Origin: Sphaerolaimus hirsutus
Lineage: Eukaryota > Nematoda > Chromadorea > Monhysterida > Sphaerolaimidae
Length of the DNA stretch: 64,000 bases
Direction of reading: 5' to 3'
NCBI GenBank assembly: GCA_964036195.1
Contig: OZ038457.1
Span: 3,568,635 to 3,632,634 of the forward strand
The notes below the pieces were generated by a model, which worked only from the letters and a program-made list of their open reading frames with translations, was not told the DNA's origin and did no database searches. A program made the position numbers and the translations under genes. Positions 22,257 to 33,918 of this stretch are shown here, piece after piece. Numbering within the stretch: the first letter of the stretch is position 1; each line of letters opens with the position of its first letter.

Positions 22257-23226
22257 TGTTAAGGGGTTTTATTCGAGAACAATTTTTATGTGATTTTGTT
22301 TTTGTCCCGAGTTGTGTAGGTACAGATGTAAAGTGCGTGGAAAAATCCTTGTCGAAAAAGTTATTTACTGAAATATTCAGTCAGGTTTTTATGATTATGG
22401 ATCATCGATTAATAAATATCCAACGCTGTACTGAGATCCAATACAGATAAATATTTAAATATGTCGTTGATTTAAATGGTTCATCCTTGTACCTATAGTC
22501 CTTATGGCTTCTTTTCAACGAATCGCTTTTTGATTGTTGGTGGGGTTCAATTTTACGTTTATTTGTTGAGTTTTTAGGTGTTATTCATCCAAAGAATATT
22601 GTTGATCTGTTTCACAGTTAATTGAAAAAATGAATGTTTATCGTCCATATATTTATTTATAGATTATAGAAAGATAGTGTTTATGTCTATAGCACCACAA
22701 GATAAGGTATATGCGTGCATTGCAAATGCTGTAATGCTTCACTGTAGCTTTTCGAAGGGGTGGAAAGATTTTGTGCAAAAATTTCTTCCTTCCGACCCTT
22801 TTTCCGACGGCCCGACTCGTTTCGATGAAGATTATCGCGTTCAATGTGCTTCTGATTCAACTGGTAACGGTTTCCGATACATTGGATCGGGTACCCGAAA
22901 ACAACTCGGGTTGATAAAATTTCATCTCAAGTGTATACTGAGAGTTTTGAATTTCCAAATGCAAAAAGACCCACAAAAACTGATCACAACTTAATCGGAA
23001 AGGCTACAGTGAATGTTTAGTTGACGTATTTGCAGCGAGCATTGATACCCGAGTTGTTGTTGCTTGATGACGGATTTTATCATCGGAAAGCCACAAAAAT
23101 AGGCTCGCATTGTCTTGCTATTACATAAAGCATTGCTCGAAAAATGGCATAAATAGGCACAAAATTGCACTGAACTCAAAAAATACCAAAAAATAAAATA
23201 AATATCCAAAACCGAACCCTACTCAT
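22257..23226. other. Tail-to-tail intergenic region MARS / TSR gene
   Basis: Contains the 3' untranslated regions of both convergent genes. An AATAAA lies at 22411-22416, about 155 bp after the MARS stop. The copy B equivalent is 60909-61868, where this hexamer reads ATTAAA. No other gene was seen. Conservation of this spacer between the copies shows that it belongs to the duplicated block. Confidence 0.6.
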
Positions 23227-23494
23227 CTAAAAAAAGAAAAACATCCTATTAGTACAGGCGAAATCACTACAGGGTTTAGGATCAGCCTCATTTTTCTGCC
23301 CGACGCACCCCAAAAGCACCGCATTTCCACCCGTATCCAAACATTGTCTGCTTCTATCGCGGCTGCCACCCCCGCAGGATTTCGAACAGGGGGTCCAGGG
23401 ACCCCAATCTGTCCATTCGGGACATTGTTGTTCGGAACACGGTAATTGTTGGTACTCTGTTTCGCAGTCGGGACGGATGCACTTCTTGCGCGAT
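23227..23494 (-). CDS. TSR gene, last exon (exon 13), isolated
   Basis: Encodes RSRKKCIRPDC then one full TSR, PEWTDWGPWTPCSKSC..., and ends CSDFACTNRMFFFF-stop. The acceptor is CCCCAG before 23494 and the entering phase needs two carried bases, which matches the end of TSR exon 12 (..KTR plus AG). The remaining exons are not upstream on this strand in the assembly: they lie beyond the N gap at 33919-43033 on the opposite strand. The same exon in its natural context is 61869-62136, identical in length (268 bp), with L versus P among few differences. Confidence 0.85.
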
Positions 23495-25050
23495 CTGGGG
23501 GGTGCGGGCATAGCGGATTTTGGGGTTAGCATTTTGGGGGGGGGGTCAGCCAGCCGGCACGCGTTAATAACTCGGGAACCGCTTGGCGAAAAATGTTGAA
23601 ATTTGGATATGTTATGGTTTCAGGTTGGGGCTTATATCAAGTCCGACGATTTTTTTCTGCGACCCCCCAGACCGGAGATAGGGGGGGTCTATAAAAACAC
23701 TGTAATTTGCGTTTTTTTGGGTGTCATCAAGAACATGCAAACTTTGAACATCAATAGCTCGGTCATTTGTAAACCGATTTTAGTCATTAAAATGTTAAAA
23801 TGATCACAAATGTTCGGAGAGTTCATTTCTGAGGTCAAATCGGAGATACACATTTGTTTATATATCGATTTAGCCCGATTTCGAAATGCTAAATTTCCGC
23901 AAAAGTTTGCTTTTTGAACATGCTATCCTATTCTCCTGATCGAGAGAAACCCAATGAAACAAAAATGAGATCGATATCTCTTTCCGATCAAAAGTTATAG
24001 CATGTTTTATCTGCGCGCAACACACATTCACTACTACCACGCAGTACGCGCTCATTTTCTTCCGCGCAACATGACGTTTCATTCATGACATTCATGACAT
24101 GACATTCATCATTGAAATTTTGAGGACGTATTTCGAGGGGGTGGGTGATTCGAGGGGGGGGGGGGTTATTATTTCGCCAGAAATCTTTTTTAATCCCTGT
24201 ACTCATTCATTGTTTTTAACATACGCAAACGTAGTAAAATGGAACAATAATCGACAAGAATAAGTGTTTATAGACTTAAATAAGTAGGTAGTCATAAGTA
24301 GTAAGTACCTTCTTCTTACATAACACAGTCATTGCTTTAACGTGTGTTCTGCATTGCCTGGAGAACAAATGGCAGCTTTTGTCATGTACGTTCTGTTTAC
24401 ACTCAATTTGGGGGGGGGGGGTATTTCGAGGGGGGGGTTATAAATTCATATTGCCCATTTTGAGGGGGGTATTTCTAGGTGGTATTTCGAGGAAATACGG
24501 TNNNNNNNNNNNNNNNNNNNNNNNNNNNNNNNNNNNNNNNNNNNNNNNNNNNNNNNNNNNNNNNNNNNNNNNNNNNNNNNNNNNNNNNNNNNNNNNNNNN
24601 NNNNNNNNNNNNNNNNNNNNNNNNNNNNNNNNNNNNNNNNNNNNNNNNNNNNNNNNNNNNNNNNNNNNNNNNNNNNNNNNNNNNNNNNNNNNNNNNNNNN
24701 NCCCCCCTTGTTTAACCCCCCCCCTCAAAATTCTCACTCTGAAACAATCACCCCCAGGGGGTATTTCGAGGAAATACGGTATATCAAAAACATAATCAAA
24801 ATCAGACACAAGCACGGAAATATGATCTTTCTAGTGCACCAGAAAGTGTGTGGAACATTTTCCATCATTTTATTTCAATGGGGGAGTTATTCAAGTACAC
24901 AAACATAACCACCACACATTTGCAGGTAAATCAATAGATATAAATCTGTGACAGTATAGCTCATTGGCCAATCGACGAAAAAAATTCCGTAATTTGGGCT
25001 ACTAGAAATTGGCTTGTTTCTAGTGTCCTACACTATAATTTATCAAAATA
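23495..25050. other. Repeat-rich spacer with an assembly gap
   Basis: Holds poly-G MITE material (24120-24180, 24410-24500, 24702-24782) on both sides of a 200-base N run at 24502-24701. The exact 200-base length indicates a scaffold join of unknown distance. No gene was recognised. The sequence directly after 23500 does not match the intron that precedes this exon in the other copy. Confidence 0.6.
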
Positions 25051-26172
25051 ATGAAGACTTTTACCACTGCTACAACGTTTGTGTTGCTGGTGCTGTGCAC
25101 CTTGCAAGTTCTTGAGGTGTGTTTATTATCAGGGGGCAGTCCCTGACCCTGTAAAATGTGATGTGTCATGTAAAAGACACTGTAAAGTATCCAAATCTTA
25201 AATTTTTGTAACTAAATCTTAAGATAACATAACATTTGGATACAAAAACATAAGATTAGGATACTTTACAGAATATTTTCCATGACACAAAACATTTTAC
25301 AGGGTCTTTTACATGACACATGACATTTTACAGGGTATTTTACATTTTACAGGGTCTTTTTCAATTTACAGGGTCTTTTAGAGGGTTTGGGACTGGCACT
25401 AGAGGGCTAGAATGTATTTTTATAGTGTCTTTTTACGAGAACGGTAGTGTATCTGCATATTATGCAAAATATACTATGCAAAAGAATTCTCGCAGACAAA
25501 ATGAATTCGTGTAAACCGAAACCGCAACACGCAGGCGGCGCACAATTGCGGTCCACATCCGGCTGAGAAGATATACGACATGGTTATGGAAAAACGTGAT
25601 TTCAGTTTGCACTTTGTTAGATTCCATTCCATAAGAGAGATTTTTTGGTCGACAAATTTTTCCGGTGTTATCTGTTGGACTGACAGCTAGCGCCATTTCT
25701 GCATGTAGACAAGTCAAGTGATAAGTGACAAGTCAAGTTTGACAACGTAGGTTAATTTAAAAAAAAAATACTTACTTGGCTTGATATTTTAAAAATAAAT
25801 ACCTAATGATCGCAGTAGTTCATTTACAGTTTTTTCTATCCCTATCTGACTTGTCTAATTGCGGAACTGGCAGCTGTAAGTAACCATAAGCGATGCAAAG
25901 GCACCCAGTGCCGGGAACCGGTACCGGTGCTGGTGCGGTGCCCTTCCGGTTCCGGTGCCATTTTTTCCACAACGCCTCAAGTTTTAGTTAATCGAATCTA
26001 ACTCCATTATTTTATTTCAACCCCAGGTCCGGATATGCACGGCGAAGCCTTGGAATCCTACGTAGCTGAACTTTTGGCAAGCGCACCGAAACTTCGCTCG
26101 GTTTACAAGCATCGATTGGCAGAATATCAAAATTGTCGGATCATGGCTGATGGGGGACATTTTGGCAGATAA
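25051..26172 (+). CDS. Candidate small secreted protein (3 exons)
   Basis: Not recognised. Exon 1 (25051-25116) encodes MKTFTTATTFVLLVLCTLQVLE, a typical signal peptide, followed by a GTGTGT donor. Exon 2 (25535-25595) encodes AAHNCGPHPAEKIYDMVMEK. Exon 3 (26027-26172), after a good CAACCCCAG acceptor, encodes PDMHGEALESYVAELL..., NCRIMADGGHFGR-stop. The phases 0 then 1 agree and give 90 residues with two cysteines in the mature part. The C-terminal GR could be an amidation signal, so a peptide precursor is possible. The exon 2 acceptor has a weak pyrimidine tract. Intron 1 holds a foldback repeat (25131-25399) and intron 2 a GGCACCGG-word half element near 25890-25970. Confidence 0.4.
25131..25399. 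repeat. Foldback repeat, CCAGACCCTGTAAA family
   Basis: Starts GGGGGCAGTCCCTGACCCTG and ends TTTGGGACTGGCAC. The two arms are AAAATGTGATGTGTCATG and its complement, with duplicated arm segments. Lies in intron 1 of the candidate secreted-protein gene. Confidence 0.7.
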
Positions 26173-29100
26173 ATTCGGGCTTGAAATGTGATAGATTATG
26201 GAGTGAAAATTTTGTTTGAGCCATTTTTCGCTCGAAAGTTATTTTGTGGTGATTTTTGAACCTTTTCGAGTGGCGAGAAAGTGACAAAAAAACTCTGCGA
26301 TAAATTTTGAAAGTGACAAGTGTATTTATACATGGGAATACTTGTCGCTTATCATGTGATTTGACAAGGTGCAGAATTGGGCTATTTTCGTTACCTGTGG
26401 GAAATCAAGTTCCAGTTCTAATGTAATTATGTTTAGTCGATTGTCGCAAAACTTCAGCTCGCTGATATAGGTCCGTATTACAATTCATAGTGTAGTCAAC
26501 CAAACTGAAATTTGTCAACTCAAACTCAGATGGGCAGCATTTTTTTCAATGTAGGTAGCCTGAAAAAAGTTTTGGAAAAAAGATAAATTTGTTTTACGCA
26601 TGCTCTACTTCAGTTTTGTTTCTCTATCAACACCAGTTGACGGAGGCTTAAACCTCGCATTGTCATTAATAAGGGCACATTGTTTCAAATCAATTTTAGT
26701 TGACCGATGAGTGATCGTCAACTGGTAAATTTATACTGGGCGCCAATCTGTTTACATCGAGTGCAGTGTACCGTAATACCTCGAAATACCCCCAGGGGGT
26801 TTATTATTTCGCCAGCAAAATTTGAGGGGGGGGGGGGTAATTCGAGGGGGGGATAATTCGAGGGGGGGGGGGGGTTTATTCGAGGGGGGGGGGTCTATTA
26901 TTTCGCCAGAAATTTTCGGAAATTCCCCATACGCAGACGTATAAAAATCGAACAATTACGTAGATGTATATGTGTTTATAGGTATATATAACTGTATATA
27001 CACATAAGCCCGTCCCTAACGTCACTTGATCATCACTTTTAACGTATGTTATGCAGTGTACAAATCACAAACTGCGGTATTTGTCATGTACGTTCTCTTT
27101 ACACTCAATTTTAGGGGGGGTATTTCGAGGGGGGGGGTTTATTATTTCCTCAGCCGAATTTTAGGGGGGGTATTTCGAGGGGGGGGTTAATTCAAGGGGG
27201 GGATAATTCGAGGTAATACGGTATTTTACTAAAAATGTGAATAATATCATAAAGGAGGGTTTGCTTTAAAAGTGAGACGCTCATCATCCGAGAACTTTTT
27301 TTAAACCAAATGAAGTGTCGAGACCGTATTTCCTGGAAACACCCCTCTCCCTTGATTACCCCCCATCGAAATACCCCCCCCCCCCCGTCTGGAATAATGT
27401 ACATGGCGTATTGATTGCTGCCAATTCGCGTCTCAGCTACACAAAGATTAGTTTGTGTAGCGATCCACATGTTCAAAAATAGCCTGTTTGGACACATTTG
27501 TTACCTGTTTTGGGTATTTAAAAGCCTATTACTTACTACGATAATTCATTAAAATTTCTGCTGAAAAAATATAACCGCCCCTTGAATTGACCCCCTCAAA
27601 TTTTCCTGGCGGAATAATAAACCGCTGTGGGTATTTCGCGGAAATACGGTGAAATTCATTCCTTGAATACGTTTTTTTAGACGGTTTTCTTTGGCTTCTC
27701 TCATAATTATATCTCACTTTCGTTGTATCATATTTATCTATGAAGATGACACGTGGAGTAGAAAACATCAATAGGTAGATATACTCGGCAGACATAATAC
27801 TCTACAAACAGATATAATTTATGTCTTCGGCTGGCAGACGGCCAACTGAAAACTTATGAATCAACATTTCGCAAAACGAAAAAAAAAGAAAAGAAACGCT
27901 AAACGCCTGAATTGACTAACGTGATGACGTCATGATGGAGTGTTTCCTTCGGAAAAATGTACGGTGTAATGTCATCTGAGTATATAAACAACAACATGCC
28001 TGAGGCAAAATGGCAAAGCGCCAGTACTATAGCCCTATGGATATTTTTGCTTTGGCGTTTTTCTCTGGGACAGCGACAGGTGTTTTGTTCCTGGAGCCAC
28101 GCAAAAATAGCGCCAAGCGCCATGGCGCTTTTCCACTACTATCTACTTCTAACACTAATAGCATTGAGGAAATTGGCTGACTTTCCGAAAATAGGTAGGT
28201 ATTTATAATTAAAAAATTCTCAGAAAATCTTACAAAATGGAAAAACAATAAAATCTCTCGCCTGGTTTAGAAAATTTAATTGAATCTTTGAGAAAATCTA
28301 TTTGGGTTGACAAAATTTTAGAAATATCTCAACTTAAATTAGGCATTACTTAAATTGATATTTCAAAGTGTTGGGACTATTTGTAGTTTGTAATTAGCAT
28401 GTCATTTGTTGTTTCAAACTTTTCATTTGCAATTTAAAAAGCAAACAAAAATAATTACTGTATATCCTCGAATAAGCCCCTCCTCGAATAACTCCCCCTG
28501 TAAGCTGAGTGAGGAAAAAATAACCTCCACCCCTCGAAAAATTCCACCCTCTCTGATGGGAGGGAAACGCATAAAATGTAAAAACAACGTTTTTGTTGTG
28601 GAAAAACGCTTTATGGGACTAATTAAGGCTGATTGATACAATATATTGATCATGTATTTTACCAAATATTTTGACAAAAAAATTTTTTTCCCCTCAAAAG
28701 AATTCTGACGAAAAAATAACTCATCTGGGGACTTATTCGAGGATATAAGGTAGTATACTGACTGGGGTTTGACAAATTGTGTAAATAGGTATTTAATGTG
28801 GAGCCCAGCGAACATAGGGAGTATTTCGAAGGAGGTTACTTGAAAACTTTCATTCCATAAGTGCACAAGTCCACAAATGTTTTATTTTCAAAATCGCATT
28901 TCAAAGTTTGGCACTGGCCCGGCAGCACCACGTTGGAGCGCCAAAGCTTGATCCGCACTGTTAGACACCTGAAACATTTCTCTACATGTTTTTACATCCA
29001 CAACTTTTTAGGTCCATGAAATCTTTCTGGGGTTAAATGATATTTTGAAAACCACCATTTTGTGATTTTGCATGCGCACGTAGGTAAATATATATTTACA

Positions 29101-29605
29101 CATAGAAGACATTTGAACACTGGGTAAACAAGCAATGATAATGTGAACTCAAATCACAGCAACAACATAATGATAAGCTCGATTTTAATGGACCCACGTC
29201 AGTTCAAATGATAAAATTAGGTCGTCCCGGTTTCCCAAAGTCTGGCGAGTGGGTAGATTCATTTGAACAACCCGGCTTTATCGGGCAGCCCGACACATGT
29301 CGCATTATAAAAAATGCAGTTTGCCCGATAACGTCGTGTTCTCCTTACACTGGCACCATGGCTGCCCTGGGGGTAGTCCCAGACCCCGTAAAATGCCCTG
29401 GAAAATGTCAAAAGTCATGCAAAATACCTACTCTGCAAAATAGCAAATGGCAAACGTTACAGGGTCCGGGACTGGCACCGGCCTAGCCAATCAAAATACA
29501 TACCACTGTGAGATTTCAAACTAAGCCAAAATTAGTAATGACGCTTTTCTAAATGACGCACCAGCCTAGCCAATCACTGGCACTGGCGCCACAGGCCCTG
29601 GCGAC
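26173..29605. repeat. Transposon-rich intergenic stretch
   Basis: No gene recognised. Contains poly-G MITEs of the TACCGTATTTC type (about 26769-26925, 27115-27225, 27327-27400, 27570-27650), the related element GTATATCCTCGAATAA at 28460-28752, and a foldback repeat at 29369-29485. From about 28740 rightward the sequence is matched, inverted, by 49740-52945. Confidence 0.6.
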
Positions 29606-31399
29606 TAGTGATGCGAAAAGCGCCATGGCGCTTTTCAAACTTTAGCGCCAAGCGCCAAAGGCGCCAGAGGCGCCAGAGCAAATTGGCGCCAAGCGCCAAA
29701 AGCGCCATGGCGCTTTCCCGAACCTTAGCGCCAAGCGCCAAAGGCGCCAGGAGCCCATGGCGCCAAGCGCCAATGGCGCCAGCGCCAAAATGATTTTACT
29801 TTTAATGGTACAGGTGAGACACACACTACTTATTTTCGTCAATTTCGATACTTGTGTTGCCGTGTGTCTATAACTTGTGCACCAGACCAGGTGACAGTAG
29901 TAGTGATGGAAAAGCGCCAGAAAAAAGGGCGCCAAGCGCCAATGGCGCCATGGCGCCATTCGGAAACTGGGCGCCAAGCGCCAATGGCGCCACAGAAAAA
30001 CGGCGCCAAGCGCCAAGGGCGCCATGGCGCCATACGGAATGTGGGCGCCAGGCGCTAAGGGCGCCACAGAAAGAGGGCGCCAAGCGCCAAGGGCGCCATT
30101 TGAGAAATAGGGCGCCAGGCGCCAAGGGCGCCACGCTAAATAAGTGCGTACAGCACCGTAAGTGTGCTAAAAAATCTTTCTAGCACTCTAGCGCGCACAT
30201 TCACGAATTTATTCACGTATCAACAAAAATTAGACTACTGAGGTAAAAATTTGGCATATACCTAATCATACCCCAATACATTCAATTTGAACACAATGAA
30301 AATTGTTCATTTGAAAAAAAGATTCGTTCAGTTCGTACAGCGCAAATAATGTTTTATAGCTTTCTGATAGCAAATGTTTTCTTGAAGTGAACAAAAACGG
30401 AAATACAGTTTGAATCCATTGATTCATGGGTTTGCAAGTTCGACGGTTCATCGTTCTTTGCTTCTGATCAGTTAGACGCATACGATGAACCGTTGGACGA
30501 AAAAAATTTCATCCACTCACACCGCTTCCTCCATTTTTACGGCTAGTTTCGATTATCCACGGACGGTCACCTTGAAAATATGCTGGCACCATTTTGGCGC
30601 CCGTTTAGGGCAGGGCGCCAGGCGCCAAGGGCGCCACAGAAAAAGGGCGCCAAGCGCCAAGGGCGCCATGGCGCCTTTCAGAAAGTGGGCGCCAGGCGCC
30701 AGGGGCGCCACAGAAAAAGGGCGCCAAGCGCCAATGGCGCCAGCGCCATGGCGCCATTCCATCACTAGACAGTAGCCGAAAAATTCCCCTCAAGATAGAT
30801 GGATAGCTTAGCTGGTCTGGGTTAGATAGCTGGCCGATTGGGGTGGTAATACCAGCTCAGCCCCCCCCCCCTTGGAGACCCTGCACGCTTGCAGTTCCAT
30901 GAGAAAAGTGAGCACACCCTACTGTGATATTCAATATACCACATCAATAACAAAACAGGACAATTTTAAATCTCATCACTTTCTGTGATATGATGCATAA
31001 TTTATCACATCACATTGTTGTAACATTCTTTATACAAAGCAAGCAGTGAAAATACCAACCACTATAAACAATTAGAAGTGGGAATGCAGAATGTAGATTT
31101 TAGAATTTTAAATGTTTTGCAAAATTGCATTTTACACACATCTTTCTGCATCAATTAATGCAGAAAATTGCCAACTATGTGGCGCTTTTTTGGCGCTTTT
31201 AAAAACACTAGCGCCAAGCGCCAATGGCGCCAGGGCACTATAGCGCCAAGCGCCAAAAGCGCAATGGCACTTTTCAAAAGTCCAGCGCCAAGCGCCAATG
31301 GCGCCACAGCAAAATGGCGCCAAGCGCCAAAAGCGCCATGGCGCTTTTTGCTTTGGCGCTAGCGCCAGGCGCCAGCGCCATGGCGCTTTCACATCACTA
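29606..31399. mobile_element. hAT-like MITE, GGCGCCAAGCGCCA-word family, with a nested copy
   Basis: Begins TAGTGATGCGAAAAGCGCC and ends GCGCTTTCACATCACTA. The 8-bp duplication CTGGCGAC lies at 29598-29605 and 31400-31407. Ends are arrays of GGCGCCAAGCGCCAA. A second element of the same family (29901-30767) is nested inside. The inverted copy of the region (51835-51850) has one GTCGCCAG, the empty site. Confidence 0.88.
29901..30767. mobile_element. hAT-like MITE, GGCGCC-word family, nested
   Basis: Begins TAGTGATGGAAAAGCGCC and ends GGCGCCATTCCATCACTA, with 8-bp duplication GACAGTAG at 29893-29900 and 30768-30775. It sits inside the element at 29606-31399, so members of one family moved at two different times. 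Confidence 0.88.
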
Positions 31400-31470
31400 C
31401 TGGCGACTTTTGTTTTAGCGCCAGCGCCACGATTTTCGTTCAGCGCCGGGAAAATTAAGTGTCTGCCTGC

Positions 31471-31743
31471 CAGTGTGGCGAAAGCGTATTTACGCTTACC
31501 CGAAATACCTGGGTAAATGGGTATTTATACTTACGCTTACGCTTTCGTAAAATATCCGTACGCTCTATTACGCTTTCCCGGCGGAAATACCCGGGTACTA
31601 AAAGCGTAAAAAATTTACGCTTACGCTTTTTTACGCTTTCCTAGGTATTTTAAAAATACCTTACGCTTCTAGTATCCATACCCATAATTTGGAAAGTGTA
31701 TTTACTTACGCTTTCCAAAAAAACCGGTATTTTAACAACTCTG
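31471..31743. mobile_element. hAT-like MITE, AAAGCGTAAGCG-word family
   Basis: Ends CAGTGTGGCGAAAGCG and CGGTATTTTAACAACTCTG, duplication CTGCCTGC at 31463-31470 and 31744-31751. The orthologous insertion in the inverted copy is 51492-51773 with GCAGGCAG duplications, so this insertion predates the copy split. Confidence 0.88.
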
Positions 31744-33918
31744 CTGCCTGCACTAGAATGTGTCTGCTGTAGAAAATAGGTGACAGCGATTACCGGAAAA
31801 AATTGAAAACGTCACTCATGTGACAAAAAATTTCTCGCAGATCAATTTATTTTCTTCTTCAAGTACATTTTTTTGACCACGAAATTGCTTCCTCGCAATT
31901 ATTTATGTTCCTGTTTTTTTAGGTAGAATTTATCAAGTTGTTTTGGCATTGATTTGCCCATAAAAGAACCTTCAATTTTTCGATTATTAGAGTAGAGATT
32001 TCGGAACACTTGAAAAATCCGATTGTGTCATTTTATATTTTATCCCCGTCTAAACGTCCAAGCTTAAATAAAATCCAACTAAAAATAGATTAAGTACTGT
32101 CCAGAATAACGTAAAAATATCATATGAATGACGTAAATATGTATATATAAACGGTTAGGTCTAAAAATGCAACAAAAAAAATCCGCACATCTAATTTTCG
32201 TCTGTGTGGCCGATAACATTTGAATGAATCAACAATATTTTTATTAGATCATCGACTTTTGCCCACCACTTGAAAACTTCTATTTGCGCACTTCTAAATG
32301 ATATTTATAGGTGAACATGGTGTAAACAAGTGTGAGATGTGAATAGCCATAGAAAAACATAAAATAGCGCTGGCGCCACTGCCTTGAATAGTTCCGCTGA
32401 TATACTAGGCGGACATGATACTCTGCCCTCGCACTGATTTATGTCTCGTGTTGGAAGCGTGCCAATGATTATTAAATCAGCGATTTCCGTAAAAAAGATG
32501 AAAAAATTAATCCATGTGAATATGTAAATGAATAACATTATAACAACAATCAATTTTATCGTCTTTTTATGAAACTCGCACGCGTTAACCATCGCTGGCA
32601 CACTTCCAGCGGGAACCACGCGTGCAAGGTGTAAAGTAACCGAAGTATAATTCTATTTAAAAGGTCTTTTAAAAGTCTTGAGAACCATTTACCTATTTTA
32701 AAATTTCTATCTTTGTCTTTTTTGCTTCTTTCACCCAATCTGCATTCCTTGCATGAATCTCTTCGCAGTATAAAATTGTGTTATACTCACCTAACCTGTT
32801 CATATAACGTTGTTCACATTACAACGGATAGACAAATTTGGTTAAAGACTTTTTATGTGGATGGTATTATCCCTGTTCTACGGGACCTAACTTAGTCATT
32901 GTTTTTAACATGTGTTCTGGATTGCACGGATCAAAAACACAAACACCAGCTTTTGTCATTTATGTTCTCTTTACACTCAATTTGGGGGTATTTTGAGGGG
33001 GTTATTTATTCATAGTGGCCATTTTGAGGGGGGGGGGGGGTATTTCGAGGAAGTGCGGTAACAGAACACATAATCCCCTTGAATATACCCCCAAATGGTT
33101 CTGCTGAATCTACCGCATTTCCTCGCAATACCCCCCCCCCCCCCCTCAAAATGGCCGCTATGAAACAATAAATTTCGATGAAATACGGCATATACAGTAT
33201 TTGCTTGATTAATCCCTCTGGGGGATTATTATTTCGTCAGACATTTTTGAGGGGGGAACTATTCGAGGGGGGAATTATTCAAGAGGGGAATTATTATTTC
33301 GTCAAACTTTTTGAGCCTGTTTCTATCAACTCATTTCATGAAATATGGTTTATAAACACAATAACGTGCCATTTTTGTGTACAACAAAATTAGGTACAAC
33401 ATATCAAAGGGGGGATTATTCAAGGGGGGGATTATTATTTCCTCACTCGTCTTACAGGGGGGGATTATTTGAGGGGGGAATTATTCAAGGGGGAAACTAT
33501 TCAAGCAGATACGGTAGGTAAAAATAAGTATTTTAAATTTTTTTTGTTTTTCTATCATCAAAAGAATAGCGCCATTCCCACCTCTACTCGTGATTCAGTG
33601 ACGTTTCAAGTCTCAGCCGCCCAAGAATCACGCGCGAAACTGTTTTTTTTCATATCGAAAAATGCCTCCGGGATTTGCATGAGTTGTTTTGATGTGCCGA
33701 AAAAGTTAAAAAGTTGTACAATACGCCCACGTACCGCCCACAGTGGCCCGAGAAATTTTTGGCAATAAATAAGAAACGCCTTCGTATTTCTTCCATCATT
33801 CGAACGAACGAACATTCGAACAGATTTCATAATTTACTAATAAAAAAATTGATAAATAATTTACCGTCATTATTCCGCGACTCCTAGGCTGGTACAAGTA
33901 CAAGTGTGCATCCTAGAG
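31744..33918. other. 5' flank of the TSR gene with MITEs
   Basis: AT-rich spacer leading to TSR exon 1. It contains a TATACTCGGC-family MITE (32401-32649, TA-flanked, absent from the inverted copy), poly-G MITEs around 33000-33190 and 33225-33515, and conserved non-coding sequence shared with 49675-50880. The TSR promoter is expected in the last few hundred bases. A CGAACGAACGAACATTCGAA run sits at about 33800. Confidence 0.45.

Noticed and set aside
24379-24815. Open frames spanning the N gap
   Set aside because: The residues are unknown and both flanks are poly-G/poly-C MITE.
29208-29486. 92-codon frame MIKLGRPGFPKSGEW..., also present at 52028-52237 inverted
   Set aside because: It is conserved between the copies only because the whole flank is duplicated. 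It runs into a foldback repeat and has no splice or family support.
29606-30767. Long open frames rich in Ala, Trp, Arg and Pro (MAPLALGA-type) on both strands
   Set aside because: They are translations of GGCGCC-word arrays, open in many frames because the repeat lacks stop words. The same happens at 41030-41383.
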